Under the pieces are notes generated by a model that made no database searches, had not been told where the DNA came from, and saw only the letters and a list, made by a program, of their open reading frames with translations. 64,000 bases of DNA from Sphaerosporella brunnea (lineage: Eukaryota > Ascomycota > Pezizomycetes > Pezizales > Pyronemataceae), in NCBI GenBank assembly GCA_008704415.1, contig VXIS01000251.1:1-64000 (forward strand), written 5' to 3'. Each line of letters starts with the position of its first letter. Within the stretch, counting starts at the first letter, position 1. Position numbers and translations under genes: made by a program. Positions 45,366 through 57,637 of the stretch are shown in pieces.

Positions 45366-46106
45366 ATGTCCCAGCCCTCCGCACCACACCCGCTCCTAAG
45401 CACGCACGCGCGCACCCTAAGCAGCTACCGCCACGCGCTAACCCACGCCGAAGCGCAACAGCGCACGCTCAGCAGCAGCATCCAAGCGCTGCAAGCGTCG
45501 TTGTCGGCGTCGCAAGCGTCAGAAGCGGCCTGGCGCAAGCGGGTGCAAGAGCTCGACCGGCTGTCACGGATCCAGGCGCTGGAGCTGCAAGCGGCGAAGC
45601 GCGGCGCGCGCGAGGCCGGGCAGGAGCTGGCGCGCGTGCGCGTCGAGCTCGAGGACGTCCGGCGCGGCGTCAAGCGCGTGCGCTGCGTTGCGGGCGTCGA
45701 CGAGACGCTGCTGGTCCAGCAGTGGGCGCGCAGGGAGGGCGTCGCCGCCGTTTGCTGCGAGTGTGAGTGTGGCGCTGCCAGGGCTGTGCGCGGCTTGTTT
45801 GTGCAGCAGCAGCAGCCCCCGGTGGTGGTGGAGCAGGAGGAGGAGGAGGAGCAGGGCGGGCCGGAGCCGGAGCCGGATAATGGGATGGAGCCCGCTGTGG
45901 GGCAGGCGCATGGCAGCGGCGGATGGGCGTGGGGTCAAAGATGGGGCGCTGAGGACCGGGAGCGACGACGGCTGTTGAAGGAGAAGTTGAGGATCGCGAG
46001 GGAACGCGTGGGTGACCGACTGGAGAGGGACGCAGCAGCGAGGACGGGGGCCCGTGGTGGTGGTGGCACTGGAGCGCCGCCGACCTTCTCTTCGCGCGTT
46101 GTGTAA
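45366..46106 (+). CDS. 246-residue coiled-coil protein, unknown
   Basis: This is a single exon, GC-rich, starting ATGTCCCAG. Residues about 15-105 form a predicted coiled coil (LSSYRHALTHAEAQQRTLSSS, IQALQASLSASQASEAAWRKR, VQELDRLSRIQALELQAAKRG, each a short piece of the helix). A compact part with CCECECGAARAVRGLFV lies near residues 130-145, then a Gln/Glu-rich low-complexity stretch, and a second charged helix RERRRLLKEKLRIARERVGDRLERDAA. No known domain is recognised. It could be a scaffold-like or cytoskeleton-linked protein. Strong third-position G/C and the ordered helices support it as a gene, although the high GC also opens other frames here. Confidence 0.6.
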   Translation: MSQPSAPHPLLSTHARTLSSYRHALTHAEAQQRTLSSSIQALQASLSASQASEAAWRKRVQELDRLSRIQALELQAAKRGAREAGQELARVRVELEDVRRGVKRVRCVAGVDETLLVQQWARREGVAAVCCECECGAARAVRGLFVQQQQPPVVVEQEEEEEQGGPEPEPDNGMEPAVGQAHGSGGWAWGQRWGAEDRERRRLLKEKLRIARERVGDRLERDAAARTGARGGGGTGAPPTFSSRVV

Positions 46107-46870
46107 TGCATCATCATCATGATTTGTTTCCTGTCTTATGTTTCGTTTTCTTTTTTTTTTTCCTTTTTTTCTTTTCTGGCGCTGAGGTGTTGAGCGGTTG
46201 TTTTTGAGAGTTGTTTGTATACATACCCATTTATTTACTTGCTACAGAAAGCGGCTTTGTTTTGCATGTTCCCCATTGGCCTATCCTGAACACAACAACC
46301 TCAGAATAGGCTCAAAATTGGAGATATATTCAACCCTATTCGGCACGAGATGCTAGTCCATTTCCAACCCTCAACGGACCTTTTCCTTGCTCCACCACGT
46401 GTATTTGGGGGGGGGGGTACACTTGATACCTTCCAAACAGTCAATCTCTCGCCCACAGAATCACCCAAGCGAAGCAAAATTTCGGTCTTCACATAGTAGC
46501 CGGGATCTATTGGCCAATGGTGCGAATTTGTCGGGAGGATAAAATACATTTTTGTTTAGAGGCTGCATATCAATAATCCGGGCGGTTACATCATCACATA
46601 CAGTTTCAGAATCGACAATGCTGAATTCCCAGTAGTAAAGACAACTACCAACTAAGCGCATCACCTCTCTGTTCCAAGAAGAAAGTGAAAAATATCAAAA
46701 CACCCAAAGCCCCGTCGTAACTCATTGAAACCCAACTTTTGACAAATGGAAAAAAAAAAAGAAAAAACCATGAAACTTAAAACCCCATGAATGTTATGAA
46801 GGAAAACTATAGACTACACACGCAATGAGAACATGAAGACCCAACCGGCTAGTAAACACAATCAAACCCT
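46107..46870. other. Convergent 0.8 kb intergenic region
   Basis: The coiled-coil gene (+) and HSP90 (-) end here. The region has a T-rich tract at 46149-46174, a G-run of 11 at 46407-46417 and A-runs near 46750. No gene is seen. Confidence 0.45.
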
Positions 46871-49150
46871 CTAGTCGACCTCCTCCATCGAACTCTCAGC
46901 GGCCGCCGTGGAGACAGCGCCAGCAGCAGGGGCCTCCTCGGCCTTCTCCTCCTCTTCAGTGACGTCGAGACCCAGAGCGACCAGGCCGTTAATGCGCTTG
47001 GCGAAGGAGTTGGGATCCTCGAGAGTGAATCCAGAGGACAGCAGAGCAGTCTCGTAGAGAAGGTGGCAGATGTCAGAGACAGCCTTGGAGGCACCCTCAG
47101 ACTCAGCCTTGGCCTTGAGGGCCTTGATGATGGGAGAGCGAGGCGAGATCTCAAAGGTCTTCTTGGAGGCCATGTAGGAGCTCATGGAGGTGTCACGAAG
47201 AGCCTGGGACTTCATGATACGCTCCATGTTGGCGGACCAACCGAACTGACCAGTACGGATGGCAGCGGGGGCATCGACGATCTTGTGCGAGACAACGACC
47301 TTCTCAACCTTGTCACCGAGGACCTCCTTGAGGGTCTTGGTCAGACCCTCGAACTCCTTCTCCTCCTGCTCGCGTTGCTTCTTCTCTTCCTCAGACTCCT
47401 CAAGCTCGAAGTCCTTAGTGATGTCCACAAGCTTCTTGCCATCGAACTCCTTGAGCTGAGTAAAGGCGTACTCGTCAATGGGGTCGACCAAGAAGAGAAC
47501 CTCAAAGTCCTTGGCCTTGAGAGCATCAAGGAAGGGAGACTTCTGGACAGCCTTGAGGGATTCACCAGTGATGTAGTACATCTGCTTCTGGTGAGCAGGC
47601 ATGCGGGTGACGTAGTCCTGGAGAGAGGTGAGCTCATCGCCAGACTTGGTGGAGTGGAAGCGGAGGAGCTTGGCAAGAGCAGGGCGGTTCTGAGAGTCCT
47701 CGTGGATACCGAGCTTGATGTTCTTGCTGAAGGCGCTGTAGAACTTGTCGAACTGCTCACGGTCCTCGGCGATCTCGTTGAACATCTCAAGGGTCTTCTT
47801 GACGATGTTCTTGCGGATAACCTTCATGATCTTGTTCTGCTGAAGGGTCTCACGAGACAAGTTGAGGGGAAGGTCCTCGGAGTCGACGACACCCTTGATG
47901 AAGCTGAGCCACTCGGGGATCAAGTCGGTAGCGTCATCGGTGATGAAGACACGGCGGACGTAGAGCTTGATGTTGTTCTTGGCACGCTTGGTCTCGAAGA
48001 GGTCGAAAGGAGCGCGCTTGGGAACGAACAGGATGGCCTTGAACTCAAGCTGACCCTCAACGGAGAAGTGCTTGACGGCAAGGTGGTCCTCCCAGTCGTT
48101 GGAGAGCGACTTGTAGAAAGAGGCGTACTCCTCCTGGGTGATCTCGGAGGGGTTGCGAGTCCAGATAGGCTTGGTCTTGTTGAGCTCCTCCTCTTCTGCC
48201 TTAACCTGCTTCACCTTCTTGGTCTTAGGCTTCTTCTCCTCTTCTTCTTCGACCTAGAAAAATGGTCAGCGTCAATTTGTCAACCGCGGTAGGAATTGGA
48301 AAAGACAAACCTCCTCAATCTTGGGCTTGTTGTCGCCCTCGGTAGTGATGGTCTCCTCCTCCTCGGGGACCTCGGTCTCAACCTCCTTGGTAACGTGAAG
48401 GTAGATAGGGTAGGAGATGAACTCGGAGTGCTTCTTCACAATCTCCTTGATCTTAGACTCCTCGAGGTACTCCTGGAGACCGTCCTTGATGTGAAGGATG
48501 ATCTTGGTACCACGTCCGATCCGAGGACCCTCCTCGTCAACGCGGATGGTGAAGGAACCTCCGGCGCTGGACTCCCAGATGTACTGCTCTGTAAAAAAAT
48601 AAGGTTAGCGGCTGAAACTTAACCGAGCGAAAAAAAAAAATAAGCGAATCAAACTTACCGTCATCGTTCGACTTGGTGATGACCTGGACCATGTCGGCAA
48701 CCAGGTAGGCGGAGTAGAAACCAACACCGAACTGACCAATCATGGAGATATCGGCACCAGCGGACAAAGCCTCCATGAACTGCTTAGTACCAGAACGGGC
48801 AATGGTACCCAAGTTGTTGACGAGGTCGGACTTCGTGAAACCGATACCAGTATCAGAACTGTCGGAATGTTGTTAGCATGCGTTTCCTTGCGATTGAAAT
48901 GCTGCGACACCTACATCGTCAAGGTCTTGTCCTCCTTGTTGGGGACGATGTCTATCCGCAGCTCCTTCTCGGACTCGAGAACGCCGGGGTCGGAAAGGGA
49001 GAGGTAGCGGATCTTGTCAAGAGCATCGGAGGCGTTAGAGATAAGTTCTCGCAGGAAGATCTCCTTGTTCGAGTAGACGGTGTTGATGATCAAGGAGAGC
49101 AGCTGAGAGATCTCAGCTTGGAACTCGAAGGTCTCAGCCTGTTCAGACAT
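46871..49150 (-). CDS. HSP90: Heat shock protein 90 (cytosolic)
   Basis: There are four exons: 48915-49150, 48659-48858, 48311-48588 and 46871-48253, giving 698 residues. The protein starts [20 protein letters not shown], then [20 protein letters not shown], the ATPase/GHKL motifs including [19 protein letters not shown] and [15 protein letters not shown]. The charged linker is [15 protein letters not shown], after which come the middle domain ([40 protein letters not shown]) and the MEEVD end that binds TPR co-chaperones. It is a cytosolic chaperone for kinases and receptors. Introns lie early, as in other filamentous ascomycetes. A 409-codon Leu-rich frame on the opposite strand (47063-48292) is a codon-use shadow. 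I could not find a convincing triple heat-shock element within 1 kb upstream. Confidence 0.97.
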
Positions 49151-51395
49151 GGCTCCTGAAGATCGGTGTTAGTAAGCTGTCGTTGTTTGTCGCGATGAAT
49201 GTTTTGTTTTTAGGCGTGGTGGGTTTGGTGGGTTGGGTGGGTTTGGTGGGTGACAGTGAAGTGGGATGGTGGGGTAGCTGGGGGGAGAGCAGGATGGCGG
49301 GGTAAAGACTCACTTTCGTTTGCGTGGAGATTAGATGATGGATGATAAGGGTTTGGTGGGAAGTGCGAAGGAATTGAAGTGGTATAAGAAGGAGAAGAAG
49401 AGGAAGGGTTTACGAGAGGTGGTTTTTGTTGGAGGGGATTGTGTCTGGGAGAAGAAAGAAGGGAAGGGAGAGAGGTTTGGGGGAGAAGCAGAGAATTTAG
49501 AGGGTTGCTGGAGGAGGCTGCCAAGCTCGTTCCCGCAACAGGTCAGTACCTTCTAGCGGTTTCTATGCTCACAGTGATCGTGCGTGCTTGCTCGCTTTGC
49601 TTGCTGCTTGCCCTTCCGTTTCGCACCAAAGCAAACGCCGCATCCCGCCAGGATTAGAGTGACCAGTCCGTCAAAGGGATTGAGAATGGGGTCGCCCCAT
49701 TCCCGAAACCGCAATCGCAGCAGCTGCAGAAGTCCCTTTCTTTCTCTCTTGCTTTCTTCTTTCTTTGGCGATTCCGTTGTGCGGCTCAGAGTCAAGCTTT
49801 CAATCTTATCTTATCAGCGGGCATTTAACCCCTGCCTCATTGCTCCACAAGGTTCTCTTCGTTTCCATCTGCTTCTCTTAAGCTTCCTTGCCCTCCACGC
49901 GTTGATGCAAGATGGTGATGAGCCGTGCGACTGCGCAACACATCAGCCTCAGCATTCCGAGGGTCTGGACATACAAATCACCACATTTCGTATTTCAAGC
50001 GGTACATCTCCCAGGGGTCTATCTAGCCTAGAGAGGGGGAAAAAAAAAGATCGAGACTGCAGCCCCCCAGCGGAATGTTTCGTCTTGGCAGCATTGCGGC
50101 TCTGCAACGCAAAGCAAATAAGCAACTCCAACCCCACTCGTGCGCGCTTCTAATTTTGGAACAATAACTTTAACCGCCTTTGTTTCGAATTCGGCACGTT
50201 AACGTTGCCCTTTGATCGTGATTGTGACCGTGATCGTGATCAAGCTTCTTGCTCTTTGATCGTGAGCGCGCACAGGCCGCAGCAGAAGGCTCTAGAAAAT
50301 ACCTTGGGGCAAAACTCGCTGATGCCAGAACCAACAACAACAATCAACAAAACCACTAGCTGGTTATGCGCAGCGCACTCCGCCCCGCCCCGCCCCGCAA
50401 GGGAAATCAGCCGAAGACGCTAGAATTGTGGTACTGCAATCCCATTCGGCGCCGCGGCAAACGGGAGGCGCCGCTTCTAGAACTTCGGACAGCTACATGG
50501 CTGGCTCTATCAATTGATAGTGACACACCGTTCGAGGGGACAAATGTGTGGAATTTAACACCTCCGGTTTTTGCTCACTCACTCATGTGCAAATTTCTAG
50601 CTACTCTATATAGCTCCCTGTCACCATTCATCGTTCACTCAGACCTCTGCCAAACTCAACCACTCCGTCAACCATAGACTCAATGCCAGCTCCACCCTCC
50701 ATCCTGCATACAAGCCACTCCTTCCACTCCCTCCCGCTCCCTTATCCCCCACCCATCAAAACTGCGAACCAGCAACTTCACGAACCTCCAGAGCCACGGC
50801 TGCGTTCACGTCATATCACTCGCCAGCCCTTCCCAAACACCGAGTGAGCCCTTATGACGCCACACTTCATCGATATCGATATCAACAAGGATCCATTCCA
50901 TTGAATCGCGTGAGCCGTCAGCATCTAATGAAGTAGGTACAAACCAAAACCAAACATTTACACAACACAAAAAAAAAAAAAAAAAAAAGACGAGGGAGCC
51001 GCAACTTTTCCACATCCCCCATCAGTAGGAGACGATGGACGCCGGACAACAGGAAATAGCTATAGTATCTTGAGAAAAGGACAAGAAAAAAAATTAACCA
51101 CTAAAACCTCCGAACCATCCTTCATCTCAAACAATGCCAGACCAGACAACAGAAGACCGCCTCCCCCAGACAATAGAGTACTTTTCGCGCAAGTCAGCCA
51201 GCCCTAGATGAACAATCCGAAGAAAAAAAAAGCAATAAAAACACCCCAGCCCACGACAACAAAGGCGAAAAAATATTTATATCAGAAGAAAAAGAAAAAG
51301 GAAAAAAAACCCCCATTTACAAAGTGCATAACACATGCACTCATTTCCCATCGCATTTCCCATGACCAGTCGTAAAAGAAAAAAAACTCATGAGG
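49151..51395. other. 2.2 kb intergenic region, HSP90 promoter side
   Basis: No gene is supported. Features: tandem GGGTTTGGTGGGT units at 49219-49252 immediately upstream of HSP90, a purine-rich stretch 49370-49480, a GATCGTGATTGTGACCGTGATCGTGAT repeat at 50214-50241, a single TTCTAGAA palindrome (half of a heat-shock element) near 50475, and an A-run of about 20 nt at 50970-50988. The right part is A-rich and lies 3' of the septin gene. Confidence 0.45.
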
Positions 51396-53739
51396 CTAGC
51401 GGCTTCCAACCTCCCTCACCAACTCCTGCAATCCCGCCGCTCCCCATTGTTTATACACCCACACACCCACCACGCCAACCAGTCCTCCCAGACCCGCAAT
51501 CTTGATCATGACCAGCACCTTGCGCCCGACAGTCTCGTTGAGCTGAAGGATCCCAAACGGATCGCGAGTATCCACGAACAAATTTCCGGTGGGCTCGACC
51601 TTTGGCAGTCCTTTGCCCCCGAGGGAGGTGATAGGTACCAGCTGGCCATCGGCGATGCATTCGCCCAGCCGCTCGGTAAGCCAAACTGCACGTTCGCCAC
51701 GTGCCAGCCGCTCGTACCGCTCCTTCTCCGCTGCTAGCGATCTCTGTAGATCATTTGCCCACCGTGACAACCGCACCTTGGCAAGGCGCTCCTCACGCTG
51801 TGTGTGGTCCGCGACACGAGCGAGCGCAAAGCTGTCTGCCGCGAAGCTGTCTGCCACGTTGCCAGTGCCACGGTTGAACTGTACCAGCATTCCAGAAGCG
51901 GAAGGAGAGCGGGGTGGTGTAGACGGTCTTCCTGGAGAACCCAAGGTGCGTGTGGTAACCAGGGCCGCAGCTGCAACGTTCTGACGCCAAAGCATGTATT
52001 TCTTTGCTGCGGAATGTTTAAGCCATGAAATGTTATCCGGGTCGAACACCTGGTCCACTAGAAGCTTGAGCTCGGTGTCTATCAGCGGTGGTACATAGTC
52101 GGGTGACATCAACACGCTGGCATCCATATTTTCCGAGTCAGACGATACTATTGAAGAGATTGCAAATGGCGCAGTAACGGTAGAAGCCTCGCCGTCGGCG
52201 TTCATGGCCGCGCTACGAAGGATGTCCGAAGACGATTTGCCGAACAAGAACGGACGAACTCCCGCTGACCGAAGGTCGCTCAGGATGGAAAGCTTGAGAC
52301 TGGTCACTTGCTGTGGGGTAAGAGTATCAGATTTAGCGATGACGGGGAGGACATTGGTAAATGGCGAAAGACGACGCATAAATTCGATATCAACCGGCTT
52401 AAGTCCTGCGAAGCGTCAGACCGTGATCAAAGAACAAGGCTGGGAGAGACAAACTATGGAGTACCACATAAAACACAATATCAACAGCTGGAGTACCGTT
52501 GCCAGAGAGTAGGGACATCAGATCCCCCTCGCCGTTGACAATTATCGATTGAGTCCGTTCGAACTGCGTTTCAACATACCGCACAACAGGCTCGATACAT
52601 TCAAGGAACTACAAACTTCCGTCAATATACACCAGCACCACGTGGAATATTTTCGAGCAAGCATTAAACCCACGAAAGTGTTTAAGTATGGAAAAGTGAA
52701 AGGGGTAGGCTTACCGAAGTTCCTGAGCCGTAGCCAGGCGTGTCCACAAAGCACAGGTTCCGTTCAATCACTTGCTCCTCTGGTCCGCATCGCGACTTTC
52801 TTCGACGAAGGACTTTGCTATCATCGATCTCGCTCCACCATTGCGGGTATGGCCTTGTAGAAGCGTAGACTTCTGTGATCTTCCTCGTGCTCTCCGAGTC
52901 TCCATTCCTTCTGCTTCTTCGAGTCGCATTATCGGTCATCAGAGGATCGACGTGGACAATATCTTCGCAGGTCTGAACGATGCTCTTGATCAACGAGGTC
53001 TTTCCGATACCTGTAAGTTAACTCAAGGTTAGTGACATTCGATGTAAAAATAGCACAAAGCGAGGAGCTATTGGGAGCTACCAGAATCCCCCGCAATCAA
53101 CATTTTCAGCCTCCCAATCCTCTTTCCCTTTTCCGTAAACGGGCGTCTGCTTGGGATCACGATCTGCGGCATGATAAGCTGCGGACCGCCCCCACCCATG
53201 TAGTCGTCGGCCTCCCCGTCGCTGGCGGTGCGTGATGCGACAGGACTGTTGATCGGGCTCGGAGCGATGCTGGGTCCCAGTACGGGTGTCAAAGGCACAC
53301 TCATGTTCGTTTTTGGACTCGGGATTCCGCTCATGAAGTCGGGATTAGCTGTGCTAAGGCTGGCCATACTATGAGTATCTAGTTGGTCATCTTCGTCCAC
53401 TTCCTCCTCTTCCTCTTCCTCTTCCTCATGTTTTTCTTCCTTAACGGGCGATCGACGCTCCCGTCGCAGCTCTGAATCGGATACACTTTCCTGTAAGCTC
53501 CGAACGCCGAAGTTCTGTGATGACGATGAAAGGGCCGTTGACGCGGCTGAAGCCGAAGTCGCAGCGGCCATGGTAGCCTCGTCCGCAAGGAAGTATAGCA
53601 TCGGGGCTGACGACGAGGCCGAGTGCTCGTCAGGCGAGGAGGCATGCTGAGAGTCCGAGTGTTTTCGAGGGCGCGAAACTCCCTGAATCAGAGCGTCCGC
53701 CGCAGAAGCGGTGGTGGTAGCCGGCCTCATAGTGTGCAA
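51396..53739 (-). CDS. Septin, group 5 (AspE type), with C-terminal membrane anchor
   Basis: There are four exons: 53082-53739, 52715-53010, 52455-52608 and 51396-52405, giving 705 residues. A long disordered N-terminus (about 200 residues, with an acidic Glu run) precedes the GTPase domain. P-loop AGDSGIGKTSL is rebuilt across intron 1 (K223); G3 is DTPGYGSGTS (309-318), joined to FLECIEPVVRYVETQFER; G4 is AKSD (393-396) after HRLKPVDIEFMRRLSPFTNV. A charged helix (TQREERLAKVRLSRWANDLQRSLAAEKERYERL) follows. The C-terminus has a hydrophobic segment VLVMIKIAGLGGLVGVVGVWVY near residues 666-690. Group-5 septins are specific to filamentous fungi and some algae and protists and assist septin assembly. 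The third junction (A at 52455 joined to GACTTAAG at 52405) was chosen because it gives the conserved HRLKPVDIEFM. A second ATG is present three codons downstream. Confidence 0.88.
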
Positions 53740-55839
53740 GCAGTATGATTCGAGCGTTTCGTTTCGTTTCGTTTCGAGGGTGTCGTATGTGTGTGTGTGT
53801 GTCTGTGTGGGTGGGGAGGAGAAAGAGAGAAAGAGCTATGATCGAAAGAGCTTTGGGTTTTTGGCTCTGCAGCTTCTGGCCCCAGTAGCTAAGCTCTGGC
53901 TTTCTGTTGGCTCGGAGTGGGGGTTTATTTCATGTGCCTTCCCTTCCCCTTCTTTCGTTCGTTCGTCCCTTCCTTCCTGCCTTCTTCCTTTCCAGCTCCG
54001 CTTGCAGCCCGCCGTTGTCGTTCGACGTTGTTGTTTTCGCGTGCGACCGTCGTAAGTTAAGCTGCTGGGTGATGGAAACGCACGGATTATTGTGCTTTCT
54101 GGGGGAGCTACCGGTGGGGGGGGGGGGGGGCGGGAAAGGGACGTTATGCCGGTTTAGAAATGGCGCAGCGCGACGAGTGGGAGTTTTGCAGTCGAGATGC
54201 CGCCGGAGAGATGTGTTGGTGAAGTTGTGCACGATCGCGGGTGGGGTGGGAAGCTTGTGCAGCAGGCTACTCTATTATTACAGGTGGAGTAACGGCATGC
54301 ACAAAAAGTGTCAGGCGTCGGCGTCGGCAGAAGTGAGCTGCGATCAGCACCAGCAGAAGCAAGTGCCCAAAGCGAAAAAAGGGCTGTAGAAGCCCCGATA
54401 CAAAGAACCGAACCACTTGTACCCGGGGAAGGCCAGTGCGTGCTGGAATAGAGTAGATCGCCGGGCGGGGGAACGCTCTCAGACGTTTATAGCCCTCGCA
54501 GAGCTATGTATGATCGGTATCGACCCAATGTTCCTGCAGACTGAGAAGCAGAAGAAGAAGAGGGGCAAACACCCCACCCAGAGCTGCATTGTGCCAGGAA
54601 TGAGGTCATCAAGAGATGGGGCTCTCACCCTTTACATATCCCGCATATTGATGTGCTTTTTGCGATGTGCTTGTCAACCAACTCTCGGTGTCTGGGCTCC
54701 CCTCGCCATATTTAATCGACGACCCAGCCGCGCGACACGAACCTGCATGATCGTCTCAGCACGTCCCGCATTTCATCATTGGCCCCCCAAGACTCCGAAC
54801 AACCTCCTCGTGCGACCTGGTATCGCGGCCGCCTGATATCGATGCTGGTGGCTCTGCTTTTCGTTTCCCGTGACCTCCCACAGCCAACCAGTACTAGCAG
54901 CTAGGTACTTAGCTTCTCTACTATCTATCTAGGTAGAAGAAGCGTTGACTCAAAACTGTGTCTATTCGATCGAGAGATAACACCAGAGAAGCACATCTTA
55001 ACGTTAACCCTCTCAACTCAGCCTTGTTTCTGCATGCACGCCATAAATATTCATGTTACATGTTCCAAAATGACCCACTCACTGCCGGTTCACGAAAGCT
55101 TGGATCCACATAGATATCGGTAATCAATACACAGACTCCCCCTTCCTTCAACTCGCAAAGAACAAGAACACCCATTCCCTATGCATTTTCCCCACCTTAG
55201 ATGATGGCGTACACAACTGAAGGAAAAAAAAAAGGGACGGAAACGGGATCATAAACCATACCACCAAAGCGAAGAAACAAAGATGCTGAGTGACCATCAG
55301 AAAGAAGACCGCAAGAAGCAACAAAGTACACGCCCAAGAAATTGGGAGAAAAAAGTAAAGTGACTTTTCGTTTTTCGACATTTTTAATGTTTGGGAAAAA
55401 GAAAACCAACTAAACTCCCTTGATCCCAGAAAGAAAAACGCCTGAAACAAACGCAAAGGACTACACAATTAACCTGCTCACGCTCTCCACCTTTCTCCAC
55501 ATCACATTCGAAGCCGCGTGAAATCTCGAGTAAAACAGAAGGGGAAACACTAGGAAAAGTACAGACAACAAAAGAAAGAGAAAGACCCCGGTGAAAAGTA
55601 CATAGATGATGAAGAAACCACATCCCTGAAAACTAATCATCAAGAATGACTAAGGAAAAATGAGTAAGAATGGATGCGTAGGTAGGTGTCGTTCATGATG
55701 CGTGAAACTTGGGACAGAAGATGAATTGACAAGGGCCAACTTTCGAACACACTTGTCGGCTTTTATGTCTGTTAATAGAAATGTTAGTATCGCAAAAATC
55801 ATTCACGCAAAGTATATCAAACGACATACCAGGTCGAAT
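53740..55839. other. 2.1 kb intergenic region, microsatellites
   Basis: No gene is seen. A GTTTC pentanucleotide array (53756-53776) and a GT array (53788-53807) lie just upstream of the septin start; a G-run of 15 is at 54116-54130 and a CTTTC/GTTC-rich tract at 53938-53985. The rest is ordinary intergenic sequence. Confidence 0.45.
53756..53807 (+). repeat. Microsatellites (GTTTC)n and (GT)n
   Basis: Four GTTTC units are followed after 12 bp by about ten GT units with one CT interruption. They lie about 20-70 bp upstream of the septin start codon. Confidence 0.8.
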
Positions 55840-57637
55840 CTAGTTTCCAGCCGCCGCAGTCTTGGTGGTACCGCCGCGTCCGCCGAATCCGCCACGTCCG
55901 CCACGTCCGCCACGTCCCTCTCCGAATCTCTGTCCATCACGAGGGGGGAATCCGCGTCCACCCTGGTTCGCAGGCCTTCCATCACCCCGGTTGGACATAC
56001 CGCCGCGGCCGCCGCCGTAAGGAGCAGTGGGACGGCGACGTTCCTCGACCAGAACGTTGGATCCACCGATGTGGTGGGGGTTAGCCTGATTGGCAGCAGT
56101 GAAGGCAGCGGGAGTCTCGAACTCGACGAAGGCACAGTTCTACAATAGGTTAGTGATGAAAGTCAATAATGGATGTCAAATAATATGTACCTTAGCCCTG
56201 TTGACCTCAAACGACTTCAAGTTGCCGTACTTGGTCAAAGCCTCCTTCAATGCCTTGTCGGTGACACTGTCAGAAACATTCTTGACGTAAGCAAGCGTCT
56301 GTCCTGCAGGAGTGGCGCTAACGCGGGAGTGGCGCTTGCTGTCGGCGGTCTGCCATGCCGATCCGCCACTGGGGGTGCTGGGAGTGGCGGGACTGGGGGT
56401 GACAGACGCAGCGGTGACGGGAGCCGGAGCCTGGGGCGCGGCAGCGGCAGCGGCGGGAACAGTTGGTGCAGCCGATGCGACGACGACAGGAACTACTTGA
56501 GGGACCGCGGGCTTCGCGCTGGCGGCGACGAGGTTGGCCCAAGTCTTCGGACGAGGGGGGGCAGCCGGTACAGCAGGGGGAGGGGGGGGAGTCTCCTTGA
56601 CGGGCGGAGGAGCCGGCTTCTCCTCGGGAACAGGTGCAGGAACAGGCTCCTCGACAGGCTTCTCGGGCTCCGGAGCAGCGGCTGGTTCCTCAACTTTCTC
56701 CTCGGGCGCCGGTTCGGGCTCCTCAGCAGGGGCGGCAGGCTCCTCAGGTGCGTTGACCGCCGCGGGTGTCTCATCCGCAACTGGCGCCTCAAGCTCGACA
56801 TCCACGACAGGCTCCAGGATGACAGTCTCCTCAACCTTGATCACATCACCCTCCGGGGTCTCGATCTCAGCCGAGATAGTCTCCTTGATGGTGGATTCCT
56901 GGAGCTCCTCGATAATCTCCTCAGTAGCCTCAGCGACTGCCTCAGCGACTGCCTCGGCAACCACCTCCTCCGAGTAGTCGTACTCGTCGCCCTCCTCGAT
57001 GTCGTCATCGTCCTTCAGGTAACGGAAGATGTCGTTGAGGACGTAGTAGCCGTTCGGCTGCTCCGCGAGGAAGAAGGTCTGGGAGAACTTCCGGTGGGGG
57101 AGGCTGTTGTTGCTCATCTCTCCGAGAACCTGGATGACGATACCACCTCCGGCAGAGGCCTGTGAGTCGACGTTCGATACCCGAACCTTGCAATCCTTGA
57201 ACTCGTGGCCGGCGATCTTGTCCTGAATATCCTAACCAATAATCTTAACGACTCAATTGACCAATAGGACTCCGAGAAAATCACTTACGACACGCCCATG
57301 GGCCAATGGCATGCTCTCGCCCTCGGTACCCCACACCATCGTCGACCTCTTGTTGTAGAAAAGCTAGGAGGATAACGAATCAGCGAATGCCCTGTCGCAG
57401 GTGGATCAATGCAATACTCACGTGAAGACGCTCCGGGGACTTATTCAGGGTCGTGTAGTACTGTTCCACGAAGTACCATCCCACCTCATCTTTTGGCACA
57501 TCTGCCGTCTGTTCTGGGTGGGCGGCCGCAGGGGCCTGATAGTTGTTTGGTGGCGGGGCACCGGTAGCATTGGCGGGAAAGTTTTGGGGATCCGCCTGTT
57601 GAAGGTAACTTCCATTTTGCGCAGGCGAGGAAGCCAT
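55840..57637 (-). CDS. G3BP/Nxt3-like stress-granule protein (NTF2 + RRM + RGG)
   Basis: There are four exons: 57422-57637, 57289-57363, 56191-57231 and 55840-56139, giving 543 residues. An NTF2-like domain (VGWYFVEQYYTTLNKSPERLH joined to LFYNKRSTMVWGTEGE, then HEFKDCKVRVSNVDSQASAGG, IVIQVLGEMSNN, FSQTFFLAEQ, YVLNDIFRYL) is followed by a long acidic, Pro/Ala/Glu-rich region. An RRM follows (LAYVKNVSDSVTDKALKEAL, FEVNRAKNCAFVEFE), and the protein ends in RGG/GGR repeats. This is the layout of G3BP; the yeast relative Bre5 is a cofactor of the Ubp3 deubiquitinase, and fission-yeast Nxt3 is in stress granules. RRM RNP1 is rebuilt by the last intron (KNCAFVEF). The 58-nt and 57-nt introns splice in the NTF2 domain. 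It is probably cytoplasmic and RNA-binding. Confidence 0.92.

Noticed and set aside
47063..48292. 409-codon Leu/Gly/Val-rich ORF on the plus strand
   Set aside because: It lies wholly opposite the last exon and part of intron 3 of HSP90 and is explained by the codon bias of that gene; its product is low-complexity with no domain.
49151..50500. Heat-shock elements upstream of HSP90
   Set aside because: Only isolated GAA/TTC pairs such as TTCTAGAA near 50475 are present, more than 1.3 kb away; no run of three properly spaced units was found.
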